NCBI GenBank assembly: GCA_040702975.1
Contig: CP159990.1
Coordinates: 3,348,001-3,412,000 of the forward strand
Direction: 5' to 3'
Length of the DNA: 64,000 nt
Source of the DNA: Roseburia hominis
Lineage (GTDB): Bacteria > Bacillota > Clostridia > Lachnospirales > Lachnospiraceae
This document shows positions 17,664 to 27,217 of the stretch, in pieces. Made by a program: the position numbers and the translations under genes. The notes beneath the pieces are model-generated. The model was given only the letters and a program-made list of their open reading frames with translations. It was not told the origin of the DNA and made no database searches. Each line of letters opens with the position of its first letter. The first letter of the stretch is position 1.

Positions 17664-19826
17664 TTATGTGAAATTGAATTGTTCTATTTCTTTCTTTAGC
17701 TCTTGATATAGCGGAAACGAATACATTCGTATAAAAGCATTTGTTGCTACTAATGCCAGGCTTTTCAACAAATCTCTTCTTTTCGAATTACCATGTTCGA
17801 GATAAAACATAATAAACTTTCTGTGATTATTAAATATTTCTTCCATAGGTTTTGCAAATAAATTCATTGACAAAGTAGTTTCATGTCTTCTGTCATATCC
17901 GTATAAACCCTTATCTATATAACAAATGTTCTCCGCATATGATAAAATATACGCTGTCCATGCATCGTCCTCATATGCTATCGTTGGAAACAGATGCTCT
18001 TTCACAAGTTCTGTTCGATATATTTTATTCCAAACTACAGGATAAGCGTTTCTAATATACAATTTCAGAAATTCATCTGCAGAGACTATGCTATCTTCCT
18101 CTAAAGGATACACAAGTATTTTTTCATATCTTTCATTTGTTATCATATATGCCGAGGTTATGGCAATATCACAATTATTTTTTACTATAGTCTCATATAA
18201 TTTCCCTATCATTTCTGGATGCATCATGTCATCACTGTCCATAAACCCTATATAATCTCCACATGCACGCTCTATTCCTACATTTCGTGCCGAGGCTACC
18301 CCGCCATTTGCTTTATATACAGACTTTACTTGTGGATATTTTTCTTTATACCAATCAATAATTTCCTGTGTGCCATCCGTACTTCCATCATTGACAATAA
18401 TAACTTCCATATTCAGAAATGATTGCGCTAATGCTGTATCAATGCTCCTTGCAATATATTCTGCTGAATTATACGCCGGCATAATCAAACTTATCGAAAC
18501 TTGCCTGAAATCTTTCTCCTGCCTTGATAATGCAGCCACATCTGATGTTGCAACAACTGCTTTGCCTTTTATTGATTTTATATAGGCTTTCACAATAAAA
18601 CCTGTTTCTTTCCTGCATTTTCCCAGAAGATAATAATGTTCTAGCCTATTGGTCAAATCGCAGATTACATTGCCAGAATCCGCTTCGCAAATCAGAAATC
18701 CATCTGCTTTTCCTGTGAAAGCCCAAGATAAAGCCATTTTATCGCGATACGACTCTCTAAGACAAACATATTCAAACGTACACTCCGACACATCATAAAC
18801 CATATTCATTGGAGAATAACAAACCATATCGTCCCTCAAAAGCATATGGACAGCTTCTACTAGAAATTTCTTCGTAAAATATCCGCCTCTGATTAAGTCC
18901 GCCATTTGTCTCACATGCCACACATACTCCTGATACTCCATTTCCGATATATTCTTTACCATTTCAGCCGCTTCATCCAAACTACTCACAACCAATCCAA
19001 GATGATTTTTTTCAATCAAATCCTGATTTGATATTCCCCGTGGAACAATCACTGGAATACCTGTTGCCAAATAATTACTGAGTTTAAATGAGTTATTATA
19101 CCGCATATACTGATGCCAATCCTCATCGCCATACCACACCAACCCAAAGCCCCCATCAGCCAACTCCCATAATAGTCTCTCTGGATTCATCCTCTCTATC
19201 TTTTCCACTTTTTGGCCTATACACGTCTCTGCCGAATAGCATTTCAATGGTATATCATAATCCCACTGATCTAGGAATAAAAATTTAGACGGATTCCCTA
19301 CAAAATGGATTTCTCTTTTAAGTTTTGGCATTTCCGAAAAAGCAAGATTTGTAGTGTAATCCCAAATTTCTTGTATTACAAACTTCATATTCTCTTTTAT
19401 ACCATTAGACAATAAAAATTCTTTCATCGAAGAGGAAGGTACGACAAGAACCTCTGCCAAATTAAATAATTTTATTACCCTCCCTAACATAAACCGACTC
19501 GATTCAACCATAAGAGCTTCCACATCATGAATAACTATTATAATTCTTCCTCCATATGCTTTAATCCGATTGATAAGTCCTTCTTCAAACTTTAAATTGT
19601 GCCATGTAGGATGTTGAAAAAACACAATATCTCCCTGCGCGATCCCTGCTATGATGCCATCGTATCTGGCACTCAGGCTATCCCTACTTTCATTTGATGA
19701 ATCATAGCAGAAAATCCCCATATCTTTAACTCCAAGCCCGTGTGCAATATCAGCGACCATTTTCTGGGCATATTGGGCAGTAGCAGTCAATGCCATTCCA
19801 TTTATACGTGTTATAAACATATTCAT
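17664..19826 (-). CDS. Gtf3-GT2 fusion glycosyltransferase
   Basis: A 720-residue enzyme that probably extends the GlcNAc-modified SRRP. Residues 1 to about 335 match Gtf3/Nss, the enzyme that adds glucose to GlcNAc-Ser: the opening MFITRINGMALTATAQYAQKM, the strand GDIVFFQHPTWHNLKFEEGL, VIHDVEALM, and the sugar-nucleotide loop YNNSFKLSNYLATGIPVIVP. Residues of about 350-430 look like a fibronectin-type linker (MALSWAFTGKADGFLI). Residues of about 440-700 are a GT2 family domain with ISLIMPAYNSAEYI and the metal motif in GFMDSDDMMHP. In streptococci these activities are separate proteins. It lies between secA2 and the third gtfB/gtfA pair. Confidence 0.9.
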   Translation of the reverse strand: MNMFITRINGMALTATAQYAQKMVADIAHGLGVKDMGIFCYDSSNESRDSLSARYDGIIAGIAQGDIVFFQHPTWHNLKFEEGLINRIKAYGGRIIIVIHDVEALMVESSRFMLGRVIKLFNLAEVLVVPSSSMKEFLLSNGIKENMKFVIQEIWDYTTNLAFSEMPKLKREIHFVGNPSKFLFLDQWDYDIPLKCYSAETCIGQKVEKIERMNPERLLWELADGGFGLVWYGDEDWHQYMRYNNSFKLSNYLATGIPVIVPRGISNQDLIEKNHLGLVVSSLDEAAEMVKNISEMEYQEYVWHVRQMADLIRGGYFTKKFLVEAVHMLLRDDMVCYSPMNMVYDVSECTFEYVCLRESYRDKMALSWAFTGKADGFLICEADSGNVICDLTNRLEHYYLLGKCRKETGFIVKAYIKSIKGKAVVATSDVAALSRQEKDFRQVSISLIMPAYNSAEYIARSIDTALAQSFLNMEVIIVNDGSTDGTQEIIDWYKEKYPQVKSVYKANGGVASARNVGIERACGDYIGFMDSDDMMHPEMIGKLYETIVKNNCDIAITSAYMITNERYEKILVYPLEEDSIVSADEFLKLYIRNAYPVVWNKIYRTELVKEHLFPTIAYEDDAWTAYILSYAENICYIDKGLYGYDRRHETTLSMNLFAKPMEEIFNNHRKFIMFYLEHGNSKRRDLLKSLALVATNAFIRMYSFPLYQELKKEIEQFNFT

Positions 19827-19887
19827 AATGATATTCTCCTTTATTTTCCGCTTAGAATTTCAAATTACGCACTCCAAACTCCTTTTC

Positions 19888-22224
19888 CTACGGAAGCAGT
19901 ATATGAATCCTCCCCGCCTCATCCACAAACACACTGCTAAGCAGCACATTCCGAATCGCATTTATTTTCACTGTCTTCTCCATTTTCCCAAAAGACTCAA
20001 AAGCCTCATTCTGGTACTCTAATAACGGATTCCTCTGTGCGGTAGCCCTTCCGGACACCACCGCCTGAAGCTGTTGAATATAATCCATCTGTTCCACCCA
20101 TGCATTATCAACGGCACTCAAGATAACAATACGCATAAACTCATTCATGCGCTGCCTGTTCCCCAGCTTCTCCTCCTGCGCTCTTAACCCTTGCTCAACC
20201 TTCCTTATAAGACACTCTTCGATGACGTCATGATCATCCAGCGGAATATCCGCAATATCATCATCCAGGCGGTAGGAAATATTATCCAGAATATACCGGT
20301 TAAGCGAGTAAATATCGACCGGCATCTCCGCATCCAGAAAGTCCCTTATATTCTCCCTCGCCGTCTCCAATACCTTTTCTATCGGCACGTCATCCCCGGC
20401 AAGGAGATGATCCCTGGTCGTATAAATCAGCGCCCTCTGCTTTTGCACGACCTTATCATAATCCGTAGAACGTTTCCGCCCTATAGTCGCAAATTCCGTT
20501 TCCAGTGACTGGGCTTTGTTAATCACTTTTTTCAGCTTACACCTGCCAATGCGCTTCTTACCCTCCAGATATTTATCGAGGTTTGACGGTCCGTTGCCTT
20601 CCACGACCCCATCCTCCAAAGACACGAGGAAACGGCTTGTGCCCACATCCCCCTGTCTTCCGGCGCGGCCTCTCACCTGTCTTTCCATCCTGGTATTGGC
20701 CATCCGGCCTATTCCGAGCACCGCAAGCCCGCCAAGCTCCTCGACGCCTTCTCCAAGCTTAATATCAGTGCCTCGCCCCGCCATCGACGTCGCGACAGTC
20801 ACCGCACCCTTCTGCCCGGCTTCTTTGATAATCTGGGCTTCCCACGCCGCATTATTCGCATTCAATACATTATGCGGAATCTCCACCTTCAACAGGCTTT
20901 CCGATATCAGCTCCGTGTCCACTATGGAAGATGCCACAACCAGAATCGGCCGGCCCGTTTCATGGAGCTCCGATATCATACGTACCGCCGCTTCAAGCTG
21001 CCTGTCCGAATCTCTGAAATACAAATCCCGCAGATCCTTTCTCCTCATCGGACGGTTGGGCGGTATGACCAGAACCTTCACGCCATACACATCCCTCAGC
21101 TCTTCGGCCGCATCTGACAGCGTACCGCTCATCCCTGCCATCTTCGGAAACATCAAAAATAAATTCTGGAACGTAATCGCGGCAACAGAACGACTTTCCT
21201 GAGAAGGCTTAAAGCCCTCTTTCACTTCGATCGCCTGATGCTGCCCTCCGCGAAGCTTCACGCCCCGCATCATACGTCCGGATTCCCCATCCAGAAGCAC
21301 AGCCTCTCCGTCAGGAGACACAACATAATCCTTGCCTTCCTCAAGCAATACATGAGCTCTGAGCGCCAGGATCACATGTCGGTTGATCTCAAAATATTCT
21401 CTGCTGTAAAAATTATCAATTTGGAAAAATGTCTCAGCATACTGCACTCCCTTGTCTGTAAGCCATACCTTTCCCTCTTCCTGTTCATAGTCCACATCCT
21501 CCTGAAGCGTGGTGACAAAAAAATCTGCCATCTCATACAGATTGGACTGCACTCTGGGAGAGGCAGAAATGACAAGAGGCATCTGTGCGCTGTCCAAAAG
21601 GACAGAATCCGCCTCATCAATAATCACATAGTAAAATTCCCGCAGAAACCGGTCGCTTGCTTTTGTGACCAGATTGTCCAACAAATAATCAAAACCCAGC
21701 GTTCCATGGGTCGTATATACAATATCCGCGGAATAAATCTCCTTTTTTTCCGCATTTGAAAAGCCCTCGCCCCCACTTTCACAGACGCCTGCCGCCACAG
21801 ACAGCCCCATGAAACGGTATACCTGCCCCATCTCCTGCGCATCTCTGGCTGCAAGGTAATCGTTCACTGTTACCAATATGGTGCTTTTCCCCGTCAGAGC
21901 ATTCAGGTACAGGGGCATGGTCGCTGCCAGCGTTTTCCCTTCGCCGGTATTCATCTCCGCAAGGTATCCCTTGTGAAGAGCAATACCGCCCAGAACCTGT
22001 ACATCAAATGGCGCCATTCCCAGAATCCTGTAATCGGCCTCACATACCGCCGCAAATGCTTCCGGCAGGATATCATCCAGCGTCTCCCCGCGAGCCAATC
22101 TCTCCTTAAACTCCACGGTCAGATGCGCCAGCTCTTCATCCGAAAGCTCAGCCATATATTCTCCGCATCTTCTTACCTGACGCAGAAGCTTATTCAGTTG
22201 CCTCAGTTTTCTTCTCTGTTTCAT
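19888..22224 (-). CDS. secA2: Accessory Sec translocase ATPase SecA2
   Basis: A 778-residue motor ATPase that drives the glycosylated SRRP through the SecY2 channel. Walker A is MNTGEGKTLAAT (residues 91-102), the DEAD motif is VIIDEADSVLL near 195-205, and the second nucleotide domain carries TSMAGRGTDIKLG and QVRGRAGRQGDVG. It is shorter than housekeeping SecA because the C-terminal zinc linker is absent, typical of the aSec paralogue. The start overlaps asp3 by 35 bases. It is co-transcribed with asp1-3 and secY2, which separates it from general secA. Confidence 0.95.
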   Translation of the reverse strand: MKQRRKLRQLNKLLRQVRRCGEYMAELSDEELAHLTVEFKERLARGETLDDILPEAFAAVCEADYRILGMAPFDVQVLGGIALHKGYLAEMNTGEGKTLAATMPLYLNALTGKSTILVTVNDYLAARDAQEMGQVYRFMGLSVAAGVCESGGEGFSNAEKKEIYSADIVYTTHGTLGFDYLLDNLVTKASDRFLREFYYVIIDEADSVLLDSAQMPLVISASPRVQSNLYEMADFFVTTLQEDVDYEQEEGKVWLTDKGVQYAETFFQIDNFYSREYFEINRHVILALRAHVLLEEGKDYVVSPDGEAVLLDGESGRMMRGVKLRGGQHQAIEVKEGFKPSQESRSVAAITFQNLFLMFPKMAGMSGTLSDAAEELRDVYGVKVLVIPPNRPMRRKDLRDLYFRDSDRQLEAAVRMISELHETGRPILVVASSIVDTELISESLLKVEIPHNVLNANNAAWEAQIIKEAGQKGAVTVATSMAGRGTDIKLGEGVEELGGLAVLGIGRMANTRMERQVRGRAGRQGDVGTSRFLVSLEDGVVEGNGPSNLDKYLEGKKRIGRCKLKKVINKAQSLETEFATIGRKRSTDYDKVVQKQRALIYTTRDHLLAGDDVPIEKVLETARENIRDFLDAEMPVDIYSLNRYILDNISYRLDDDIADIPLDDHDVIEECLIRKVEQGLRAQEEKLGNRQRMNEFMRIVILSAVDNAWVEQMDYIQQLQAVVSGRATAQRNPLLEYQNEAFESFGKMEKTVKINAIRNVLLSSVFVDEAGRIHILLP

Positions 22225-22657
22225 CTATAATTTCCCATATCTCAATCGAATGAAAGTAAAACTCTGTCATCCCGCCATTAACCAGCTGCATCTTATAGCT
22301 ATATGTTTTTAAAGGGCACCTGAAATTCATAATCCTGTCTCTGACAGCAACAGAACCGACTTCCTCCCCGTATTTGTCAAAAAACACCAGCCTTACAAGC
22401 CATGCTTCCCCTTTCGGACAGTCAATATCCACACGGATCCGATACCTGCCCTCCCCGTCAATCATAGGCAGTACAGGCTCAATCCTCTGTGCTTGGTAAT
22501 TCGTTTTAGAATACCACTGCTTGATCACTGTCCCCGGCGGCATCAGCTTGTTTCTGAACACAACTTCATCCTTTCTATTGTAGGATATTTCCGACCCATA
22601 AAGATAAGTGTCCGAAGAATATTCACTCCAGAAAATCGTCCATCTTTCACCCGTCAT
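22190..22657 (-). CDS. asp3: Accessory Sec protein Asp3
   Basis: A 155-residue protein. Asp3 forms a complex with Asp1 and Asp2 that binds SecA2 and the SRRP acceptor. The beta-rich sequence (GSEISYNRKDEVVFRNKLMPPGTVIKQW split around residue 22-49; YRIRVDIDCPKGEAWLVRLVFFDKYGEE) fits the carbohydrate-binding-like Asp3 fold. It overlaps asp2 by four bases (ATGA) and secA2 by 35, so the three are translationally coupled. Identification rests on sequence pattern plus the invariant gene order. Confidence 0.88.
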   Translation of the reverse strand: MTGERWTIFWSEYSSDTYLYGSEISYNRKDEVVFRNKLMPPGTVIKQWYSKTNYQAQRIEPVLPMIDGEGRYRIRVDIDCPKGEAWLVRLVFFDKYGEEVGSVAVRDRIMNFRCPLKTYSYKMQLVNGGMTEFYFHSIEIWEIIDETEKKTEATE

Positions 22658-24162
22658 TTTTTCTTTATCCCTCTCCCGAAATCCTCGCGCAAGACCTTCC
22701 CATATTGGTCAACGAACCAATTTACAATTGCGCTCGTATTATCATTATGCCTGCCATGACTTCCCTTTCCATATACCTGCACGCCGCTTGAGCTAAGGTG
22801 GGAAAGCAGTTTGTTATATGCATCCGAATCATAATCATCCTCTATCATATAAGATACGATGAATTTCGTCCTTCCCCAGTCAGAAGCATCAAATTTATCC
22901 CAAAACCTGCTATTTAACCTTTCTACTGCATCCGTATCCAGAGAGCCGCACACATACCGCAATACATCCAAAGATGTGGCAAAGCCTCCCGGACGGAGAT
23001 GCTTCTCATTTGCGGCCACATTTCCTATGCTGGCCAGAGGTTTGCCCAGAATCAATGCATGCGGCCTGATATCACACCCATAATATAAAGCACCGTAGGT
23101 TCCCATGGAAAGACCAGATAGTATAACCTGATCCGAAGTAAACCCCAACTCTTCCATATATTTTTCAATAATAGAAATAATCCGTCTCTCATATCTTCGC
23201 GACCCCATATAAAAACTCCCGCCCTCAAGCCGCGGCTCGGATAATAGCAGAAAAGGACAGTCCATGTTTTTCATCAGGTGGTAACCTTCAAAACTCTCCT
23301 GTGTCTTATATCCGGCAAAATATACATTGAGAGGTGGTTCCATATTGCATGGATCAAAATAATAGAAAAGCTCCTCTCGCCCAGACGATACATAACGCTT
23401 CCCTCCTGGTAGGAAATGCCCGCAACCTCCTCTGGAGAATCTCTTATGCAACGCAATAATCTGAAGTTTCCCTTTTCCTCTGGCGCGCAGTGAAAACGAC
23501 AGACTACTGTCCCCATTCTTTGCCTCAATCCGCATCATCCGGCTTAACTGTGTTTCATCAAACTCACACTGTCCCAGCATCTGATCAACGCTACTATCAA
23601 CAAACTGATTCACTATAAGGGACAGCTCGACTTCCGGTTCCTTATGATATTCCAGCCACAGATCAACAACCTGCCCCTGAGACACGGGACTGTTATACCT
23701 CCAAAGGGCAATCTGGCAGAAATCGTCGCCAAACTCTCCCTGCAGTTCCACACTATAGTTGCCATGCCACTTCACAGTGCCAGAAAAGTCACGGGAAATA
23801 GCTACATCTCTTAAGCTGAATTTTTCTCCATAAGGCTTTGAGAAAAAATATCTCGTTTCCTCTAATAAAAACCGCTGCATATCTGAATCCGCAATACGCT
23901 TCGCTCTTTTTGATCTGCAAAGCCAGGCTGCCGGTCCACGCATCCTTACGCTTTCCGTAAGAAACAATGTATACGCCTTCACTGCCTGGTATAACAGCTC
24001 TATCTCTTCCTCGCTGGGAGCCTTGTCCAAAATACACATATCATAAGGCTTTTCCGGAAGCTCTGTAAAAACCCTTGTATGCTCTAAATTGACCTCTTCC
24101 GGGAGTTCGTAAACTTCATTCCAGTCTCTGTCCCCTATTTGCAAAATATGAATCTTATCCAA
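22654..24162 (-). CDS. asp2: Accessory Sec protein Asp2 (alpha/beta-hydrolase type O-acetyltransferase)
   Basis: A 502-residue protein. In streptococci Asp2 is both an export factor and an O-acetyltransferase that acetylates GlcNAc on the SRRP. The catalytic nucleophile elbow GLSMGTYGALYYG is near residues 351-363. An acidic residue follows in MIEDDYDSDAY and a histidine in GKGSHGRHND near the C-terminus, so the Ser-Asp/Glu-His set appears intact. The N-terminal 270 residues are beta-rich. The start overlaps asp1 by eight bases. Because the active site is retained, acetylation of the glycans is likely here too. Confidence 0.92.
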   Translation of the reverse strand: MDKIHILQIGDRDWNEVYELPEEVNLEHTRVFTELPEKPYDMCILDKAPSEEEIELLYQAVKAYTLFLTESVRMRGPAAWLCRSKRAKRIADSDMQRFLLEETRYFFSKPYGEKFSLRDVAISRDFSGTVKWHGNYSVELQGEFGDDFCQIALWRYNSPVSQGQVVDLWLEYHKEPEVELSLIVNQFVDSSVDQMLGQCEFDETQLSRMMRIEAKNGDSSLSFSLRARGKGKLQIIALHKRFSRGGCGHFLPGGKRYVSSGREELFYYFDPCNMEPPLNVYFAGYKTQESFEGYHLMKNMDCPFLLLSEPRLEGGSFYMGSRRYERRIISIIEKYMEELGFTSDQVILSGLSMGTYGALYYGCDIRPHALILGKPLASIGNVAANEKHLRPGGFATSLDVLRYVCGSLDTDAVERLNSRFWDKFDASDWGRTKFIVSYMIEDDYDSDAYNKLLSHLSSSGVQVYGKGSHGRHNDNTSAIVNWFVDQYGKVLREDFGRGIKKK

Positions 24163-25750
24163 CGAAATCCAGCACCTCTTTCCATGTTTTCAACAGCTTA
24201 TCTGTGGTGTAATTTCTTCCAAGCTCATAGGAATAGACCCTCGCCTCATTCCAATGTGTCAACCCAACCAGATAATAGTCTAAGGCATCCGGCAGCTGTT
24301 CTATCTCTTCTAATATAATTCCATTTCTGCCGCTTTCTACAAACTCCGTCTTTGTACAGACAATCTGCGGTATTCCGAGACTGAGCGCTATGATTTGAGG
24401 GAACATCTCCGGATTTTTCCTCACATCGACAATCAGCCTTTGCTGCCGCATACAGGTACTTACATCCAGCTCGCTCACACATTGCTCGGCGAAAAACTTT
24501 TGAGTAATCTTTTCTTCCTCATGCAGATTATTCTCTGAGATATTTTCTGCATCCGTCTCCACAGCAAGGCCTTCCTCCAGTCCGGCTTCTCTTAATTCCT
24601 CCCGAACCCACTCCAGAAGCTTCTTCCCTCTTCCATACTCTGCCTCCCTGGTGAAGAGATGAACCCTCGCATTCATATTCCGTGAAAGATAGCCCGCCAA
24701 CACCAGTATCAGCTCATGAAAAACGTCCTCCTTCATACCATCCACCGGCACCAATATTTTCTGAACCTTGATCCTGCCGCTTGTCCCGGAATCCGCGCTC
24801 ACATTATAAGGGGAGATAACCGTGGTTTTCTTTGATTCCATACCGGGACAATTTTTGATTCTCTTTTCATTTTCCGCGGAATCCGTAATGATGAAATCTG
24901 CCCTTTTCATCATTTTCCATTGCTCCGGATTTTCCTGTGGCAGATACCGATTTTCATAAAAAGAAAGTATCGTCCTTCTGTCCGCCAGTGCCTCCTGTAA
25001 AAGTCCTGCGTGACGTTCATGCATGGCCGCGCAGAAGATATCCGTATCCGCCGTAAGCTGCAGATAGGACGTCAGAACTTCATAAATGACCTGCTGCATA
25101 TTTCCATATGAAAGCCTGGAAAATCGTTTCGTCCGCTCCTTGTCCCCGCACAGCAGCAAATACTCCTGCCTACGCGGATTGATTTCCACATGGTCGTCCT
25201 CATAAAAGCGCCGGAGCTTCCAATTCCCGTCCCTCATTAAAAACTCCTGATAAATTGGCTTTTCATTCTTATAGAGAACCGTACAGGAAAGAAATCCCCT
25301 GTCGTCATATATGTTGCGGCGGCACAGCATGTTATCCTCATACATATCTACCTGAATCGGATTTCCATCTTCCCCGAATTCTATTTTTGCATACCTTTTC
25401 CCTTTCAGGAAAGCAAGCACCACGAATTGCGAATAGACGAACTCAATCCCTTTGGGCCAATCTATATTGTGAAAAGACAATACATGAGCCTTCTTCCGCC
25501 TGATTTGCTGTATTGCATCGAAGCATGACCAATACGACGCATGGTATACCCCCTGCCGGTGAAGAAAATGCCTGAAGTTCGGTGCAAAGCTAAGAAGCAT
25601 GATCTGATATGGATAAACCCCGCTGCGATGAAAGAGCTGAATCTGCTTTACAGTCTCATCAAATTCCGAGTGCATCCGCCTTGTATGCCAGCTCTGTTCA
25701 TTTTCACACCATTCATTCTGCCGGTACCATGCCGGAATAAAATATAACAT
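24155..25750 (-). CDS. asp1: Accessory Sec protein Asp1
   Basis: A 531-residue GT-B-fold protein that has lost transferase activity in the characterised systems and scaffolds the Asp complex. The opening MLYFIPAWYRQNEWCENEQSW is the family hallmark. The middle has the meander DMYEDNMLCRRNIYDDRGFLSCTVLY resembling the GtfA/B add-on domain. The C-terminal nucleotide-binding domain has a variant region (SLGIPQIVCTKTEFVESGRNG). It lies 15 bases after secY2 and overlaps asp2 downstream. The secY2-asp1-asp2-asp3-secA2 order is canonical. Confidence 0.93.
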   Translation of the reverse strand: MLYFIPAWYRQNEWCENEQSWHTRRMHSEFDETVKQIQLFHRSGVYPYQIMLLSFAPNFRHFLHRQGVYHASYWSCFDAIQQIRRKKAHVLSFHNIDWPKGIEFVYSQFVVLAFLKGKRYAKIEFGEDGNPIQVDMYEDNMLCRRNIYDDRGFLSCTVLYKNEKPIYQEFLMRDGNWKLRRFYEDDHVEINPRRQEYLLLCGDKERTKRFSRLSYGNMQQVIYEVLTSYLQLTADTDIFCAAMHERHAGLLQEALADRRTILSFYENRYLPQENPEQWKMMKRADFIITDSAENEKRIKNCPGMESKKTTVISPYNVSADSGTSGRIKVQKILVPVDGMKEDVFHELILVLAGYLSRNMNARVHLFTREAEYGRGKKLLEWVREELREAGLEEGLAVETDAENISENNLHEEEKITQKFFAEQCVSELDVSTCMRQQRLIVDVRKNPEMFPQIIALSLGIPQIVCTKTEFVESGRNGIILEEIEQLPDALDYYLVGLTHWNEARVYSYELGRNYTTDKLLKTWKEVLDFVG

Positions 25751-25765
25751 TCTCCTTAATTCCTC

Positions 25766-26962
25766 CTAAAATATGGGATGGTATAAATCATATTTCCGAA
25801 CAGAAACATACTCCCGAATAAAATTGCACCACAAACCGGTCAGCATCATAACTGTTGTCGGAAGCATTACGAGCGTACTGTCAAGACTTCCTCGAAGCTG
25901 CAGAACTAACGGCACCGCAACGCATCCGCCCATGACCGTAGCGCTGAAAATGCTTATGCTCCATATTACTTTCCGCAAATACCGCCTGGTGTCGCGCCCT
26001 GCATGAATACCTACGATACTGTCCCCGCTCTTTAAGAACTGTTCCGTAATATCCTTCGGGTTGACCGTCATGATAGCCAAAAAAATGGTAAGCAGATACA
26101 TACATATGATATATACGCCTATCCCAAGCGGCCGCGCCAAAGATAAATTAGCCTGCCACCAGATAATATCCGGCTGTCCTGGAAACAGCTTCTCCAGCAG
26201 GGAAACCACCAGCTGCGGAAGCATAAATACTACCGTGGAGAACATCATCGGCATTACCCCGGCAGGGTTCAGTTTGACAGCCATATAGTTTTTGTCCGCA
26301 TAGACATTGTGTATCGAAATGCGCTGTACCGGAATCCGGAATTCCGCATTTTCCATGATCATCATGATAAGCATACCTGCGGCGGATATTGCCAGAGGAA
26401 CGATAAGTTCCTGCACCGAATGACCTATTATCGTGGAGCCGATCCGGCTCACAATATTCACCAACCCTATCATCATTCTTCCTCCGATGCCATATCTGCC
26501 GATTCGGTCAGACATCCACCAGATCAACATTGCACCTGTGACCATCTCCATCACAGCTACTTCTCTTACGAAAACGCCCTCAGTTCTAAACTGCAGTCCC
26601 CGCACTAACGAAAAAGCCTGCAGCATAGCTACCACAAAAGTCACCAGAGCGGTAATGCGTCCAAGCTTTCCGGGGGAAACCTTATCCTTTGAAAATGCGT
26701 TAAGGATTGCCATTGCAATCTGTACAAGGAGAGACGATATCATATATGGAAAGATGCCAAGTGCAAAAACAGAAGAACGGTACGCATCTCCGCTGATAGT
26801 CTGTATTAATATTTCCTCTGCAGATATGGTATGGATGGAACGCGCCAGAGTCTCTACCTCATATAAGGGGATGCCTTTTCCCAGTTCATATACAAAAAGA
26901 ATGATGCAGGTATATAAAATTTTGTACTTTATTATGTTTGATTTACTATTGGCCTGTGACAA
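25766..26962 (-). CDS. secY2: Accessory Sec channel protein SecY2
   Basis: A 398-residue membrane protein with about ten predicted spans forming the export channel for the SRRP. Family features are the first span ILYTCIILFVYELGKGIPL, the segment SVFALGIFPYMISSLLVQ (SecY TM2 region), TTVVFMLPQLVVSL and the C-terminal KVIWSISIFSATVMGGCV. It is shorter than housekeeping SecY, as is usual for SecY2. A stable hairpin at 27005-27046 precedes it and separates it from the SRRP gene, possibly tuning expression. No SecE- or SecG-type gene is seen here, unless the small protein at 27056-27217 serves as one. Confidence 0.93.
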   Translation of the reverse strand: MSQANSKSNIIKYKILYTCIILFVYELGKGIPLYEVETLARSIHTISAEEILIQTISGDAYRSSVFALGIFPYMISSLLVQIAMAILNAFSKDKVSPGKLGRITALVTFVVAMLQAFSLVRGLQFRTEGVFVREVAVMEMVTGAMLIWWMSDRIGRYGIGGRMMIGLVNIVSRIGSTIIGHSVQELIVPLAISAAGMLIMMIMENAEFRIPVQRISIHNVYADKNYMAVKLNPAGVMPMMFSTVVFMLPQLVVSLLEKLFPGQPDIIWWQANLSLARPLGIGVYIICMYLLTIFLAIMTVNPKDITEQFLKSGDSIVGIHAGRDTRRYLRKVIWSISIFSATVMGGCVAVPLVLQLRGSLDSTLVMLPTTVMMLTGLWCNFIREYVSVRKYDLYHPIF

Positions 26963-27004
26963 AATAATCTCCTGTCTTTCTTATACATTTGCTGAATGTA
27001 CAAG

Positions 27005-27046
27005 AAATTAGTGCCCACCTTATAAGATCAAGATGGCCACTAATTT
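27005..27046 (-). terminator. Intercistronic hairpin between the SRRP unit and secY2
   Basis: AAATTAGTG pairs with CACTAATTT, extended after one mismatch by CCATC with GGTGG, around a 12-base loop. The stem is followed on the minus strand by CTTGT rather than a clean U run. It is therefore more likely a partial terminator or stability element setting the ratio of SRRP to export genes than a full stop. Confidence 0.55.
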
Positions 27047-27055
27047 CCGTTTTAA

Positions 27056-27217
27056 TTATTCACTCACTCTGTCTTCTAATTCTTTCCGTTCTTTTTTTAA
27101 TTTGCGCAGCCTTACGGTAAAGCCGGCAATCACTGCAATGATCACAAGCAACGCCGGAATGTCCCATACGCAAAATCCCAGGCATACATGCTCAAATATC
27201 TGTGCCATCTTATACAT
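27056..27217 (-). CDS. Small single-span membrane protein overlapping the SRRP stop codon
   Basis: A 53-residue protein. ATG at 27217 lies inside the last codons of the SRRP gene (overlap of 8 bases, shifted frame), so translation is probably coupled to the SRRP. An internal ATG at 27208 is an alternative start. The sequence has one membrane span (about residues 18-36: [17 protein letters not shown]) followed by a strongly charged helical tail [18 protein letters not shown]. The SRRP itself ends with a membrane span and a similar charged tail. It could be a membrane partner of the SRRP or a SecE/SecG-like subunit replacing Asp4/Asp5 of streptococci. No homology is claimed. Confidence 0.75.
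   Translation of the reverse strand: MYKMAQIFEHVCLGFCVWDIPALLVIIAVIAGFTVRLRKLKKERKELEDRVSE

Noticed and set aside
20516-21202. Long plus-strand frame opposite secA2.
   Set aside because: Opposite-strand shadow of secA2; no ribosome site or known domain.
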